NCBI RefSeq assembly: GCF_018326265.1
Contig: NZ_AP023360.1
Location: 3,897,501-3,961,500, forward strand
Origin: Catellatospora sp. IY07-71
GTDB taxonomy: Bacteria > Actinomycetota > Actinomycetes > Mycobacteriales > Micromonosporaceae
Reading direction: 5' to 3'
Length of the DNA: 64,000 bases
Numbering within the stretch: position 1 is the stretch's first letter; the number at the start of each line of letters is the position of its first letter. The position numbers were made by a program, and so were the translations under genes. Below are positions 1 through 8,480 of this stretch, piece by piece. A model generated the notes under the pieces. It was not told the DNA's origin, did no database searches, and saw only the letters and a list, made by a program, of their open reading frames with translations.

Positions 1-2
1 GC

Positions 3-3000
3 CGCTACTGGCGTGACCGCAAGCGCAGCGCCAAGCTGCTGGCCCTGGTGGAGCGGATGGCCCCGCGGCTCAAGGCCGACGGGACGCCGGTCGCGGTGGT
101 CCGCCGCAACTCCGGCACCGACCTCGACCTGCTCGACGCCTGCCTGGCGCTCGGGGTGCCGGTGGCCGACCCGGCGGACACCGAGCGCTTCAACGTCAAC
201 AACTGGCTGAACGACGAGCACGAGGGCCGCCGCGAGCTGGTCGCCGTCGCCGCCGACCCCCGGTTCCTGAAGGCGCTGGCCAACGGGGTGGAAAACCACC
301 TGGACGCCGGCTACCGCATGGTCGAGCGGGTGCGCGAGGTGATCGCCGTGCCGGGCCTGCGCACCGCCATGCACCACTGGCTGGAGCGGCTCGCGGCCGA
401 TCGTGACGGCCACGGCCTGCCCACCCTCGGCGGGCACTTCGACAAGATCGCCCAGGCCGCCTGCCCGGAGGGCGCCGCCGTGAACGAGGCCGCGATGGCC
501 CGGCTGCTCGGCCACGACGTGGCGGGCACGCTGGCGCACACGCTGCGCACGGGCGTGCTGGACGAGTTCGGCTGGCCCGCGCTGGAGGAGGCCGTCGCGC
601 GGCTGACCGGCGACGGCGACATCTCGGTCACCGACCAGTGGCCGCACCTCATCCTCAACCAGGGCGACCTGGTGCTCGTCGTCGGCGAGCAGGGCGTCGA
701 GCTGGAGCACATCGTGCGCATCCCGGCCGACCAGCGCCGCTGGATGTACCGGACGGTGTTCCGCTACGTCGACCGGCAGCTGCTGGTGTGCTGGGACATC
801 GGCCGCGAGCGCTCCGGCTACTGGTCCGGGGCGCCCGACGACGTGTTCACCGTCCCGGACGAGGCGTTCCAGATGTACCACACGTTCTCGCTGCCGATCA
901 GCGGCGGCGGGCGCACCGCCGGTGCCCGGCCGCTGCACGTGGGCGACCGGAGCGAGCGCCGCGGCGGGCGGGTCTTCACCGACGGCTCCGCCTACTGGGT
1001 GCTGGTCAACGAGGACGGCAAGGTGGTGTGCCGCGAGTTCGACCCGGCCACCGGCGAGCACGGCCGGGCCAGCCTGCCGTCGTTCTTCGAGGACGGCACG
1101 CCCGACGGCCAGCACCTCGCGCACCACTCCTGCTGGCTGTCCGTGCGCGACAACGGTGAGCAGCTCGGCTGGCGGGTGCGCCGCGACGGCACCGGTACGC
1201 AGTACGGCCAGGCGCTGGACGGCACCGCGTACACGATGCCGGGCAGCGCGACCCGGCGCGGGGAGCTGTCCGGGGCGATCCGCTTCCCGGGCGCCGAGCG
1301 CACCAGCGGGGTCACCCAGTCCCGCAACTGGCGCAACACCGGCCTGTCCCTGTACGACGCCGACGGCCGGCTCACCGGCGACTACAGCCTGCCCAACGCG
1401 GGCGAGTACGCGCGCGGCACCGACCTGGTGCCCACCCCCGCGTTCTGGCATCTGCTGCGCCCGCGTGACGAGGCAGGCTCGGCGGCGCTGCGCGCGCTCA
1501 CCGACGAGCAGGCCGCCGCACTGCTGGCCGAGGGTGTCCGCCTGGCCGGGCAGGCAGCGGAGTCCGAGGACGACGACACCGACGAGGCGCTGACGGCGGC
1601 CCTGGAGACGCTGGTCGCCCGGGAGCTGCCCGCGATCGCCGAGCCGGCGCTGCGCGCGGGCGTCGCGGGGATCGTGCGGGTCGCCGCCACCCTCGCGACC
1701 CGGCTCGCTGGGCTGGCCGACAGCTGCGCCGGGAACGCGGCCGCCGCCGCGCCGACGCCCACCGGGCCGTCGTACGCGGGCGAGGACCGCCGCCTGGCCG
1801 CCGCCCTGTCCGGGCTGATGCCGTACTGCTACGCGCGCGGCGACAGCGCCACCCGCATGCTCACCGCGGTGGGCGCGGCGCTGACCGGCGCGGAACAGCC
1901 GACGGGGGAGCTGGACCTGTCCGCCGACGACGACTGGTTCGACGCGCTGGGCGTGCTGCCCGCCGCGATGTACCGGGCCGCCGCCCCGTTCACCGACGCC
2001 GAGCACCGGGAGACGCTGGCCGAGCTGCTGTCGGTCATCGCCCGCAGCGGCCTGCTCGCCCCCGGCGGGCGGCTGCGCTGGATCGAGCTGAAGTCCGACC
2101 AGCCCGTCACCGACGGCATGCGCGCCACCGTGCGCCAGGTCGGCAACCGCCGCCTGCTCGTGCTGTCGGTCGACACCGACGACAAGGAGCTGACCGCCCT
2201 CGACTACGCCCCCGACGGCGTGTTCGGCGCGGTGCCGGGCCATGCCATCACCCGCGAGCGGGCGTACCACTTCAGCGGGATCACCCCGGACGCGATCGCC
2301 GCGTTCACCACGCTGCTGGCCGAGCGCGGCCCGGTGCCGTGGCGCCCGGAGCGGGTCGCCGACCTGTCCGCGCGCGCCGGGGTGAGCCTGGCCGAGGCGG
2401 CGCTGCTGCTGGCGGGCCTGCCCTCGGCGAACTGGACCCGGGCGGAGTCCGAGCCGCTGCGCGACCAGATCGGCGTACCCGACGGCGGCATCGCCGCCGC
2501 CGCGGCCCGCCGGGTCGGCACGGGCGGCCGTGCGGGCACCGCCAGGCAGCTGTCCCGGCTGATGCCCGCCGACCCGGCCGCGCTGTGGGAGACCGGCCCG
2601 GACCTCGCGCGGTTCGCCGAGGCGTGGATCGAGCGCCACGGGCGGCGGGAGCCGGTGCGCGACGAGCTGATCGTCGCCATCGCGCAGGCCGACGTGGACG
2701 GCTCGATGAACGCCTCCGAGCTGATCCACGGCATCGCCAACCCGGACACCTGCAAGTGGCTGGCCGGCACCGCCGACGGCGTCGACGACGAGGACGTCCT
2801 CGTCGCGCTCGCCAAGTGCGTGCCCTGGCTGGCGTACCACCTGCCCGCCGACGACCCGATCCGGGCGGCGCTGCCCCGGGTGGCCGAGCTGGCCCGCACC
2901 AAGCTGGCCGACCCGGCGCTGAGCCTGCCCGTCGGCTGGGTCACCGAGAAGAAGACCGAGGCGCTGCTCAACGCCACCGGCCGGACCACGGTGACCGAGG

Positions 3001-3683
3001 CCGACGGCGGCTTCGCCGCGGGCGCGCTGCACCTGCCGCCCGACACCGGCTACCGCGCCGTGCACCTGCGGACCGCACTGCTCGACGGCGCCGACGACCC
3101 GGCGCTGCACCTGGTGCAGGCCCGGCTCGACAGCCATGACGAGGGCACCCTCGCCGCGCTGCGGGCCGTGCTCGGCGGGCAGCTCGCCCGGCTGGCCGGC
3201 TATCCGGTGCCCACCGGCGTCGACGGCTACGCCCAGGACCCGAGCCGGTCCGCGCCGGAGCTGGTGGCGCAGGTCGCCGCGGAGCACGGGCTGACCGACG
3301 ACGCGGCCGTGCTCTACCTGCAGCTGCTCGCGCTGCCGGATCCGACCGACCGCAACGTGGCGATGTGGACCGGCTGGAAGCCCGCTCGGCTCAAGGCCGC
3401 CCGTGCCGCGCTGACCGCCACCGACCTGGTGGTGGAGGCCAAGCGGCCCCGCGCCGGGCGCAGCCTGTTCCTGCCCGGCGGCTGGCACGCGCTGAAGGCC
3501 CCGCACCTGCCGCTGGAGCGCTGGAAGCTGCCGCTGCTGATCGGTGGCGAACAGGGCGTGTCCGGTCTCGGCATCGTGCTGCCGGTCGCCCCCGCGCCGC
3601 AGCTGTTCACCCTCGCCTGGGAGAGGATCACCCAGGGCGACGGACCCCGATTCGATGAGCTCGTCACTGGAAGGCCGCGATGA
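3..3683 (+). CDS. Large protein of unknown function, first gene of MoxR/VWA/SWIM cluster (5' truncated by window)
   Basis: The reading frame is open from the first bases of the window, so the true start lies upstream; about 1226 residues are visible. I see no signal peptide, no clear transmembrane segment and no catalytic motif. It looks like a soluble mixed alpha/beta protein with long Ala/Leu/Glu helices in its second half and a basic C-terminal part. Its stop overlaps the start of the MoxR ATPase gene by 4 bp (ATGA), so the two are probably translationally coupled. In E. coli the matching neighbourhood (yehL, yehM, yehP, yehQ) has a large protein, YehI/MolR, nearby. This gene may fill the same slot, but I cannot show homology from the sequence. 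Confidence 0.8.
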   Translation, partial: RYWRDRKRSAKLLALVERMAPRLKADGTPVAVVRRNSGTDLDLLDACLALGVPVADPADTERFNVNNWLNDEHEGRRELVAVAADPRFLKALANGVENHLDAGYRMVERVREVIAVPGLRTAMHHWLERLAADRDGHGLPTLGGHFDKIAQAACPEGAAVNEAAMARLLGHDVAGTLAHTLRTGVLDEFGWPALEEAVARLTGDGDISVTDQWPHLILNQGDLVLVVGEQGVELEHIVRIPADQRRWMYRTVFRYVDRQLLVCWDIGRERSGYWSGAPDDVFTVPDEAFQMYHTFSLPISGGGRTAGARPLHVGDRSERRGGRVFTDGSAYWVLVNEDGKVVCREFDPATGEHGRASLPSFFEDGTPDGQHLAHHSCWLSVRDNGEQLGWRVRRDGTGTQYGQALDGTAYTMPGSATRRGELSGAIRFPGAERTSGVTQSRNWRNTGLSLYDADGRLTGDYSLPNAGEYARGTDLVPTPAFWHLLRPRDEAGSAALRALTDEQAAALLAEGVRLAGQAAESEDDDTDEALTAALETLVARELPAIAEPALRAGVAGIVRVAATLATRLAGLADSCAGNAAAAAPTPTGPSYAGEDRRLAAALSGLMPYCYARGDSATRMLTAVGAALTGAEQPTGELDLSADDDWFDALGVLPAAMYRAAAPFTDAEHRETLAELLSVIARSGLLAPGGRLRWIELKSDQPVTDGMRATVRQVGNRRLLVLSVDTDDKELTALDYAPDGVFGAVPGHAITRERAYHFSGITPDAIAAFTTLLAERGPVPWRPERVADLSARAGVSLAEAALLLAGLPSANWTRAESEPLRDQIGVPDGGIAAAAARRVGTGGRAGTARQLSRLMPADPAALWETGPDLARFAEAWIERHGRREPVRDELIVAIAQADVDGSMNASELIHGIANPDTCKWLAGTADGVDDEDVLVALAKCVPWLAYHLPADDPIRAALPRVAELARTKLADPALSLPVGWVTEKKTEALLNATGRTTVTEADGGFAAGALHLPPDTGYRAVHLRTALLDGADDPALHLVQARLDSHDEGTLAALRAVLGGQLARLAGYPVPTGVDGYAQDPSRSAPELVAQVAAEHGLTDDAAVLYLQLLALPDPTDRNVAMWTGWKPARLKAARAALTATDLVVEAKRPRAGRSLFLPGGWHALKAPHLPLERWKLPLLIGGEQGVSGLGIVLPVAPAPQLFTLAWERITQGDGPRFDELVTGRPR

Positions 3684-4837
3684 CCACCACCCCCCACGCC
3701 CGGCAGGTAGACCCCGCCGAGCACGCGCACGCCACCGAGCTGGCGTTCCTGGCCGCGTACGACGGCGGGCCGCGCCCGCCCGGCTGGCGGCTCACCCCGC
3801 GCGCCGTGGTCACCTTCATCACCGGCAGCGACGGCCGCGAGCTGGAGCTGGCCAAGGAGGACCGGCGTGAGGGCCTGCCGCACAAGCTCACCGTCCCGGC
3901 GAAGTTCGTCGGGGAGCGGGCGCTGGTCGAGCGCTGCGTGGTGACCCTGGCGGGCGAGCGCGGCCTGCTGCTGGTCGGCGAGCCCGGCACGGCCAAGTCG
4001 ATGCTGTCCGAGCTGCTGTCGGCGGCGGTCTGCGGGACCAGCGAGCTGGTCGTGCAGGGCACCGCCGGCACCACCGAGGACCAGCTGCGCTACGGCTGGA
4101 ACTACGCGCTGCTGCTGGCGCACGGCCCGAGCAGCCAGGCGCTGGTGCCCTCGCCGATCCTGTCCGCGATGCGCACGGGCTCCGTCGCCCGGGTCGAGGA
4201 GATCACCCGCTGCCTGCCCGAGGTACAGGACGCGCTGGTGTCGCTGCTGTCCGACCGCCGCGTGGCGGTGCCGGAGCTGGCCGGCACCGACGGCGCGACC
4301 GTGCACGCCGCGCCCGGCTTCACCCTGATCGCCACGGCCAACCTGCGCGACCGGGGCGTCTCGGAGATGTCGGCGGCGCTCAAGCGCCGCTTCAACTTCG
4401 AGACCGTCGGCCCGATCCCCGACCTGGCGCAGGAGACCGCGCTGGTCGGGCGGCAGGCCAAGGCCGCGCTCGAGCGGGTGCAGGCGCCGTTCGGAGTGGA
4501 CGACGCGGTGCTGGAGGCGCTGGTCACGGCCTTCCGTGACCTGCGCGAGGGCCGCTCGGTGGAGGGCTGGGACGTGGAGCGCCCGTCCACCGTGATGAGC
4601 ACCGCCGAGGCGGTCGCCGTGGCCACCTCGCTGGGGCTGGCGCAGGCGTACTTCCCCGGCGACCGCGACGTGCTGTCGCTGCTGCCCGGCCACCTGCTCG
4701 GCGTGGTCCGCAAGGACGACCCCTCCGACGGCGCGAAGCTGCTCGGCTACTGGGACGGCGCGGTCCGCCGCCGGGCCGAGGACGGCGCGCGCCTGTGGCG
4801 TCGCCTGTGGGAACTGCGCGATGTCCTCGCCGGCTGA
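3680..4837 (+). CDS. MoxR-family AAA+ ATPase, YehL-like
   Basis: A 385-residue AAA+ ATPase. Walker A is GEPGTAKS at about residues 100-107. The Walker B region reads VARVEEITRC near 169-178, with Glu pairs in place of the usual Asp-Glu. Sensor 1 is LIATAN near 216-221 and an arginine-rich ALKRRF segment follows near 233-238. MoxR ATPases work with VWA-domain partners as chaperones that remodel or load cofactors into protein complexes. Here the VWA partner is the next gene, overlapping by 17 bp. Length and setting (VWA, SWIM protein and DUF5682 all adjacent) match the YehL subfamily. The substrate is unknown. Confidence 0.9.
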   Translation: MTTTPHARQVDPAEHAHATELAFLAAYDGGPRPPGWRLTPRAVVTFITGSDGRELELAKEDRREGLPHKLTVPAKFVGERALVERCVVTLAGERGLLLVGEPGTAKSMLSELLSAAVCGTSELVVQGTAGTTEDQLRYGWNYALLLAHGPSSQALVPSPILSAMRTGSVARVEEITRCLPEVQDALVSLLSDRRVAVPELAGTDGATVHAAPGFTLIATANLRDRGVSEMSAALKRRFNFETVGPIPDLAQETALVGRQAKAALERVQAPFGVDDAVLEALVTAFRDLREGRSVEGWDVERPSTVMSTAEAVAVATSLGLAQAYFPGDRDVLSLLPGHLLGVVRKDDPSDGAKLLGYWDGAVRRRAEDGARLWRRLWELRDVLAG

Positions 4838-7800
4838 GCCGGGCACGGCCGGGGCGGCGGAGCACGCCGTCCCGGCCGGACCGGGCACACCCACCGGGGT
4901 GGCGGCGCTCGCCGTCCCGGCCGGGTCGGGCGCTGCCGCAGAGGCGGCGCTCGACGCCGACCCGGCGGTCGCCGTCGCCGAGCTGGCGGGGCAGCGCGAG
5001 CCGTTCCTGATCGGCGTGCGGCACCACTCGCCCGCGCTGTCGGTCGTGCTGCCGCAGGTGCTCGATGCGGCCGCGCCTGAGGTGCTGCTGCTGGAGCTGC
5101 CGCCCGAGCTGGGGGAGTGGCTGCCGTGGCTGGCCGACGCGGGCACCACGGCGCCGGTCGCGCTGGCCGGTGCCGTGGGCGACCGCGGGCCCGCTTTCTA
5201 CCCGTTCGCGGACTTCTCGCCAGAGCTGGTCGCGGTGCGCTGGGCCGCCCGCAACGGCGTGCCCGTGGTGCCGTGTGACCTGCCGCTGGCCGACCGGGGC
5301 TGGCACGAGCCGGAGACCCCGGCCGCAGCCGGTCCGGCCGGGCAGCGGCTGTCGCTGGCCGGGGCGCTCAAGGGCGCCGCCACCGGCCGCGCCGACGAGG
5401 ACATGTGGGACCGCATGGTCGAGGCGCGCGCCCCGGGCGCGGACCCGGAGGCGGTACGCCGGGCCGCGCTGCTCGTCGGCTGGGCCATGCGCCGGGACGC
5501 GGAGACCGGCGAGGGCGTGTCGGGGCTGGACCTGCGGCGCGAGGCGTACATGCGGGGCTGCCTGGCCGCGCACGCCGGACAGCGGGTCGCGATGCTGGTC
5601 GGCGCGTTCCACGCCCCGGCCCTGCGCGTGGCGGGACCGGCCAGCCCGGTGCCCAAGGCGCCGCCGAAGGTGGTCACCTCGCTGGTGCCGTACACCTTCG
5701 GCCTGCTCGACGCCCGCTCCGGTTACCCGGCCGGCATCCGCGACCCGCAGTGGCAGCAGTCCGTGCTGGACGCCGCGGGCGACCCGGCCCGGGTCGAGGC
5801 CGCCGCGCTGGCCGCCGTCGTCGCGGTGTGCGCGCGGGTGCGCGCCGCCGGGCACCCGGCCGGGCCCGCCGAGGCCCGCGAGGCCGTACGCCTGGCCACC
5901 GACCTGGCTCGGCTGCGCGGCCTGCCCGCGCCCGGCCGCGGCGAGCTGGTCGAGGCGCTGCAGAGCGTGCTCGCGCACGGCGAGGTGCTCGGCCGCGGCC
6001 GGGTCGTCGCCGCCGCGATGGAGCAGGTGCTGGTCGGCGACGCCCGCGGGCGGCTCGCGCCGGGCACGCCGCGCTCCGGGCTCGGCCCGGCCGTGCGCGA
6101 GCTGCTCGCCGCGCTGCGCCTGCCCGGCCCCGGCGACGCGGCCAAGGACATGCGGCTCGACCCGCTGCGCTCCGACCTGGACCGCCGTCGCGAGATCACG
6201 CTGCAGCGGCTGGCCGCGTGCGGCATCGGGTACGCCGAACCGGTCGCCGGGGACGGCGGAGCGGGCGGCGTAGACGCGATCACCACGCGCTGGCGGCTGC
6301 AGTGGACCCCGCACACCGAGGCCGGCGTCGAGGTGGCCGGGCTGCGCGGGGTCACCCTGGAGCAGGCCGCCGAGGGCGCGCTGCGGGAACGCCGCCGCCG
6401 CGAGGCCGTCGCGGGCGGCCCGACCGCCGCGCAGGTCGTCGAGGGGCTGCACGAGGCGGCCGCCTGCGGCCTGACCGTGCTGGCCGGGCAGCGGCTGGAC
6501 GAGGTCGGCGCGGTGCTGCCCGCGCAGGGCTCGCTCACCGAGGCCATGGCGGCGCTGGCCGTGCTCGACCGGCTGCGGCTGGGCCACGTGCCCGGCCTGC
6601 CCGACCCCGACCCGGCCGCGGTGACCAGGGTCGCCGCGACGGTCGAGGACGCGGCCGTACGCCAGGTCGACGGCCTGGCCGGCTCCGAGGACCCGCAGGA
6701 CGCGCGCTCGCTGGCCGCGCTCGCCCAGCGCGCCGACCTGGCCGGGGCGGCGCTGCGGCTGACCGACTCGCTGGCCCGGCTCGCCGCCGGGGGCACCCCG
6801 CTGATGGCGGCCGCCGCCGGTGCGGTGCGGGTGCTGCTCGGCCACACCACGGCCGAGGAGCTGGGCATACGCGTCGCGTCCTGGGTCGACACCGCCACCA
6901 CCGACCAGGCGCGCCGCGACCTGCAGGGCCACCTCGGCGGGCTGCTCGCGGTCGCCGAGCCGCTGCTGCAGGGCGCCGAGGGCGTGCTGACCGGCCTGCT
7001 GGACCGGATCGAGGCGCTGCCCGACGAGGCGTTCCTGACCCGGCTGCCCGCGCTGCGCGGCGGCTTCCACACGGCCAGCCCCGCAGCGCGCGACCGGCTG
7101 CTCACCGTCATCGACGAGCGGCTCGGCGGCCTGTCCACCGACCTCGGCGACGTCGCCGACCCAGACTCCCTGCTGGCCCGCCTCCTCGCCGACCGAGCAG
7201 GCCGCGCGGCCCTGATCGACATCGGCCTCCTCCCCGCCGACGCCGCCCCACCTGTCAACGATCTTGCGGGAACTGTGGGGACGACACGCACTAAAGGGAC
7301 GGAAGGGCAACACTTCGCGCAAGATCGACAGGATCTTGAGGCGGTGCCCACGCGGGCGGCGCCGCCGGGTGGGTTGACGGCGGCGGATCGGTGGCGGCTG
7401 ATCCTGGGGCGCGATCAGCAGGGACTCGGGCAGCGGGCGCGGCGGTACGCGACCGCGCTGGACGAGCTGTACGGCCGCGGGCGAGGTGAGGGAGCCCGTG
7501 CCGACACCGGGCGCACCGGACCCGGTGGGGGGCGCGAGCCCGCCTTCCCCGGTGTACGCGAGTGGGCGGAGGAGCTGTCCGCGCTGTTCGGGCCCGGCGT
7601 ACGCGAGGAGGTGCTGGCCGCGGCCGTCGAGTCCGGGCGGCTGGACGCCGCGCTGGAGCTGGACCCGGACGCGATCCGCCCGTCCATGGACCTGCTGCGC
7701 GACGTGCTGTCGCTGGCCGGGGGCCTGCCCGAGGCGACCGTCGCCCGGCTGCGCCCGCTGGTGGCCAGGATCGTCGCGGAGCTGACCAGGGAGCTGGCCA

Positions 7801-8480
7801 CCACGCTGCGCCCGGCGCTCAACGGGCTCACCACCCCGCGCCCCACGTCGCGGCCGGGCGGGCGGCTCGACCTGGCCCGGACGCTGCGCGCCAACCTGGC
7901 CGCCAGCCGCCGCGACGCCGACGGGCGGGTCACCGTGATCCCGGAGCGCCCGGTGTTCCGCACCCGCGCCCGCCGGGGCGTGGACTGGCGGCTGGTGCTG
8001 GTGGTCGACGTGTCCGGCTCGATGGAGGAGTCGGTGATCTGGTCCGCGCTGACCGCCTCGGTGCTCGCCGGGGTGCCCGCGCTGACCACGCACTTCGTCG
8101 CGTTCTCCACCGAGGTGGTGGACCTGACCGATCGGGTCGGCGATCCGCTGAGCCTGCTGCTGGAGGTGAAGGTCGGCGGCGGCACGCACATCGCCGCCGG
8201 GCTGCGCCACGCCCGCTCGCTGGTCACCGTGCCGACCCGGACGCTGGTGGTGCTGGTCAGCGACTTCGAGGAGGGGTACTCCATGGGCGGCCTGCTGGCC
8301 GAGGTGCGTGCGCTGGTGGAGTCGGGCGCGACCGTGCTCGGCTGCGCCAGCCTGGACGACGCGGGACGGCCGCGCTACTCCGTCTCGGCGGCCGGCCAGC
8401 TCGTCGCGGCCGGCATGCCGATCGCGGCGCTCAGCCCGCTGGAGCTGGCCCGCTGGGTCGGGGAGCAGGTGCGCAAATGA
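4821..8480 (+). CDS. DUF5682 (YehM-like) protein fused to a VWA-domain (YehP-like) protein
   Basis: A 1219-residue protein. The N-terminal part (about residues 60-800) has the DUF5682 signature, including GVRHHSPA and a repeated Glu/Leu-rich helical region. From residue 856 (DRWRLILG) it resembles the start of stand-alone VWA proteins, and it ends in a complete MIDAS site: DVSGS at 1063-1067, Thr1122 in GGGTH and Asp1148 in VSDFEEG. Between the two parts, about residues 814-836 are encoded by a 69-bp inverted-repeat element that recurs elsewhere in the window. The start overlaps the AAA gene by 17 bp and the stop overlaps the SWIM gene by 4 bp. In-frame GTG (7344) and TTG (7374) codons could restart translation of the VWA part alone. 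Expected role: partner and adaptor of the MoxR ATPase. Confidence 0.85.
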   Translation: MSSPAEPGTAGAAEHAVPAGPGTPTGVAALAVPAGSGAAAEAALDADPAVAVAELAGQREPFLIGVRHHSPALSVVLPQVLDAAAPEVLLLELPPELGEWLPWLADAGTTAPVALAGAVGDRGPAFYPFADFSPELVAVRWAARNGVPVVPCDLPLADRGWHEPETPAAAGPAGQRLSLAGALKGAATGRADEDMWDRMVEARAPGADPEAVRRAALLVGWAMRRDAETGEGVSGLDLRREAYMRGCLAAHAGQRVAMLVGAFHAPALRVAGPASPVPKAPPKVVTSLVPYTFGLLDARSGYPAGIRDPQWQQSVLDAAGDPARVEAAALAAVVAVCARVRAAGHPAGPAEAREAVRLATDLARLRGLPAPGRGELVEALQSVLAHGEVLGRGRVVAAAMEQVLVGDARGRLAPGTPRSGLGPAVRELLAALRLPGPGDAAKDMRLDPLRSDLDRRREITLQRLAACGIGYAEPVAGDGGAGGVDAITTRWRLQWTPHTEAGVEVAGLRGVTLEQAAEGALRERRRREAVAGGPTAAQVVEGLHEAAACGLTVLAGQRLDEVGAVLPAQGSLTEAMAALAVLDRLRLGHVPGLPDPDPAAVTRVAATVEDAAVRQVDGLAGSEDPQDARSLAALAQRADLAGAALRLTDSLARLAAGGTPLMAAAAGAVRVLLGHTTAEELGIRVASWVDTATTDQARRDLQGHLGGLLAVAEPLLQGAEGVLTGLLDRIEALPDEAFLTRLPALRGGFHTASPAARDRLLTVIDERLGGLSTDLGDVADPDSLLARLLADRAGRAALIDIGLLPADAAPPVNDLAGTVGTTRTKGTEGQHFAQDRQDLEAVPTRAAPPGGLTAADRWRLILGRDQQGLGQRARRYATALDELYGRGRGEGARADTGRTGPGGGREPAFPGVREWAEELSALFGPGVREEVLAAAVESGRLDAALELDPDAIRPSMDLLRDVLSLAGGLPEATVARLRPLVARIVAELTRELATTLRPALNGLTTPRPTSRPGGRLDLARTLRANLAASRRDADGRVTVIPERPVFRTRARRGVDWRLVLVVDVSGSMEESVIWSALTASVLAGVPALTTHFVAFSTEVVDLTDRVGDPLSLLLEVKVGGGTHIAAGLRHARSLVTVPTRTLVVLVSDFEEGYSMGGLLAEVRALVESGATVLGCASLDDAGRPRYSVSAAGQLVAAGMPIAALSPLELARWVGEQVRK
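7259..7327 (-). repeat. 69-bp inverted-repeat element (family D), in frame within the DUF5682-VWA gene
   Basis: Ends are inverted repeats of CGATCTTGCG. Its reverse complement and the intergenic copy at 29346-29414 are both 69 bp and share long identical blocks, including CGATCTTGCGCGAAGTGTTG and AGTGCGTGTCG. Flanks add CCTGTC/GACAGG. Because 69 is a multiple of three and no stop is introduced, it adds 23 codons. Confidence 0.85.

Noticed and set aside
4524-8210. A 1228-codon open frame on the minus strand opposite the AAA and DUF5682-VWA genes
   Set aside because: It is Gly/Arg/Gln-rich with no motif, and GC-rich DNA leaves such antisense frames open; the plus-strand genes carry clear domain motifs.
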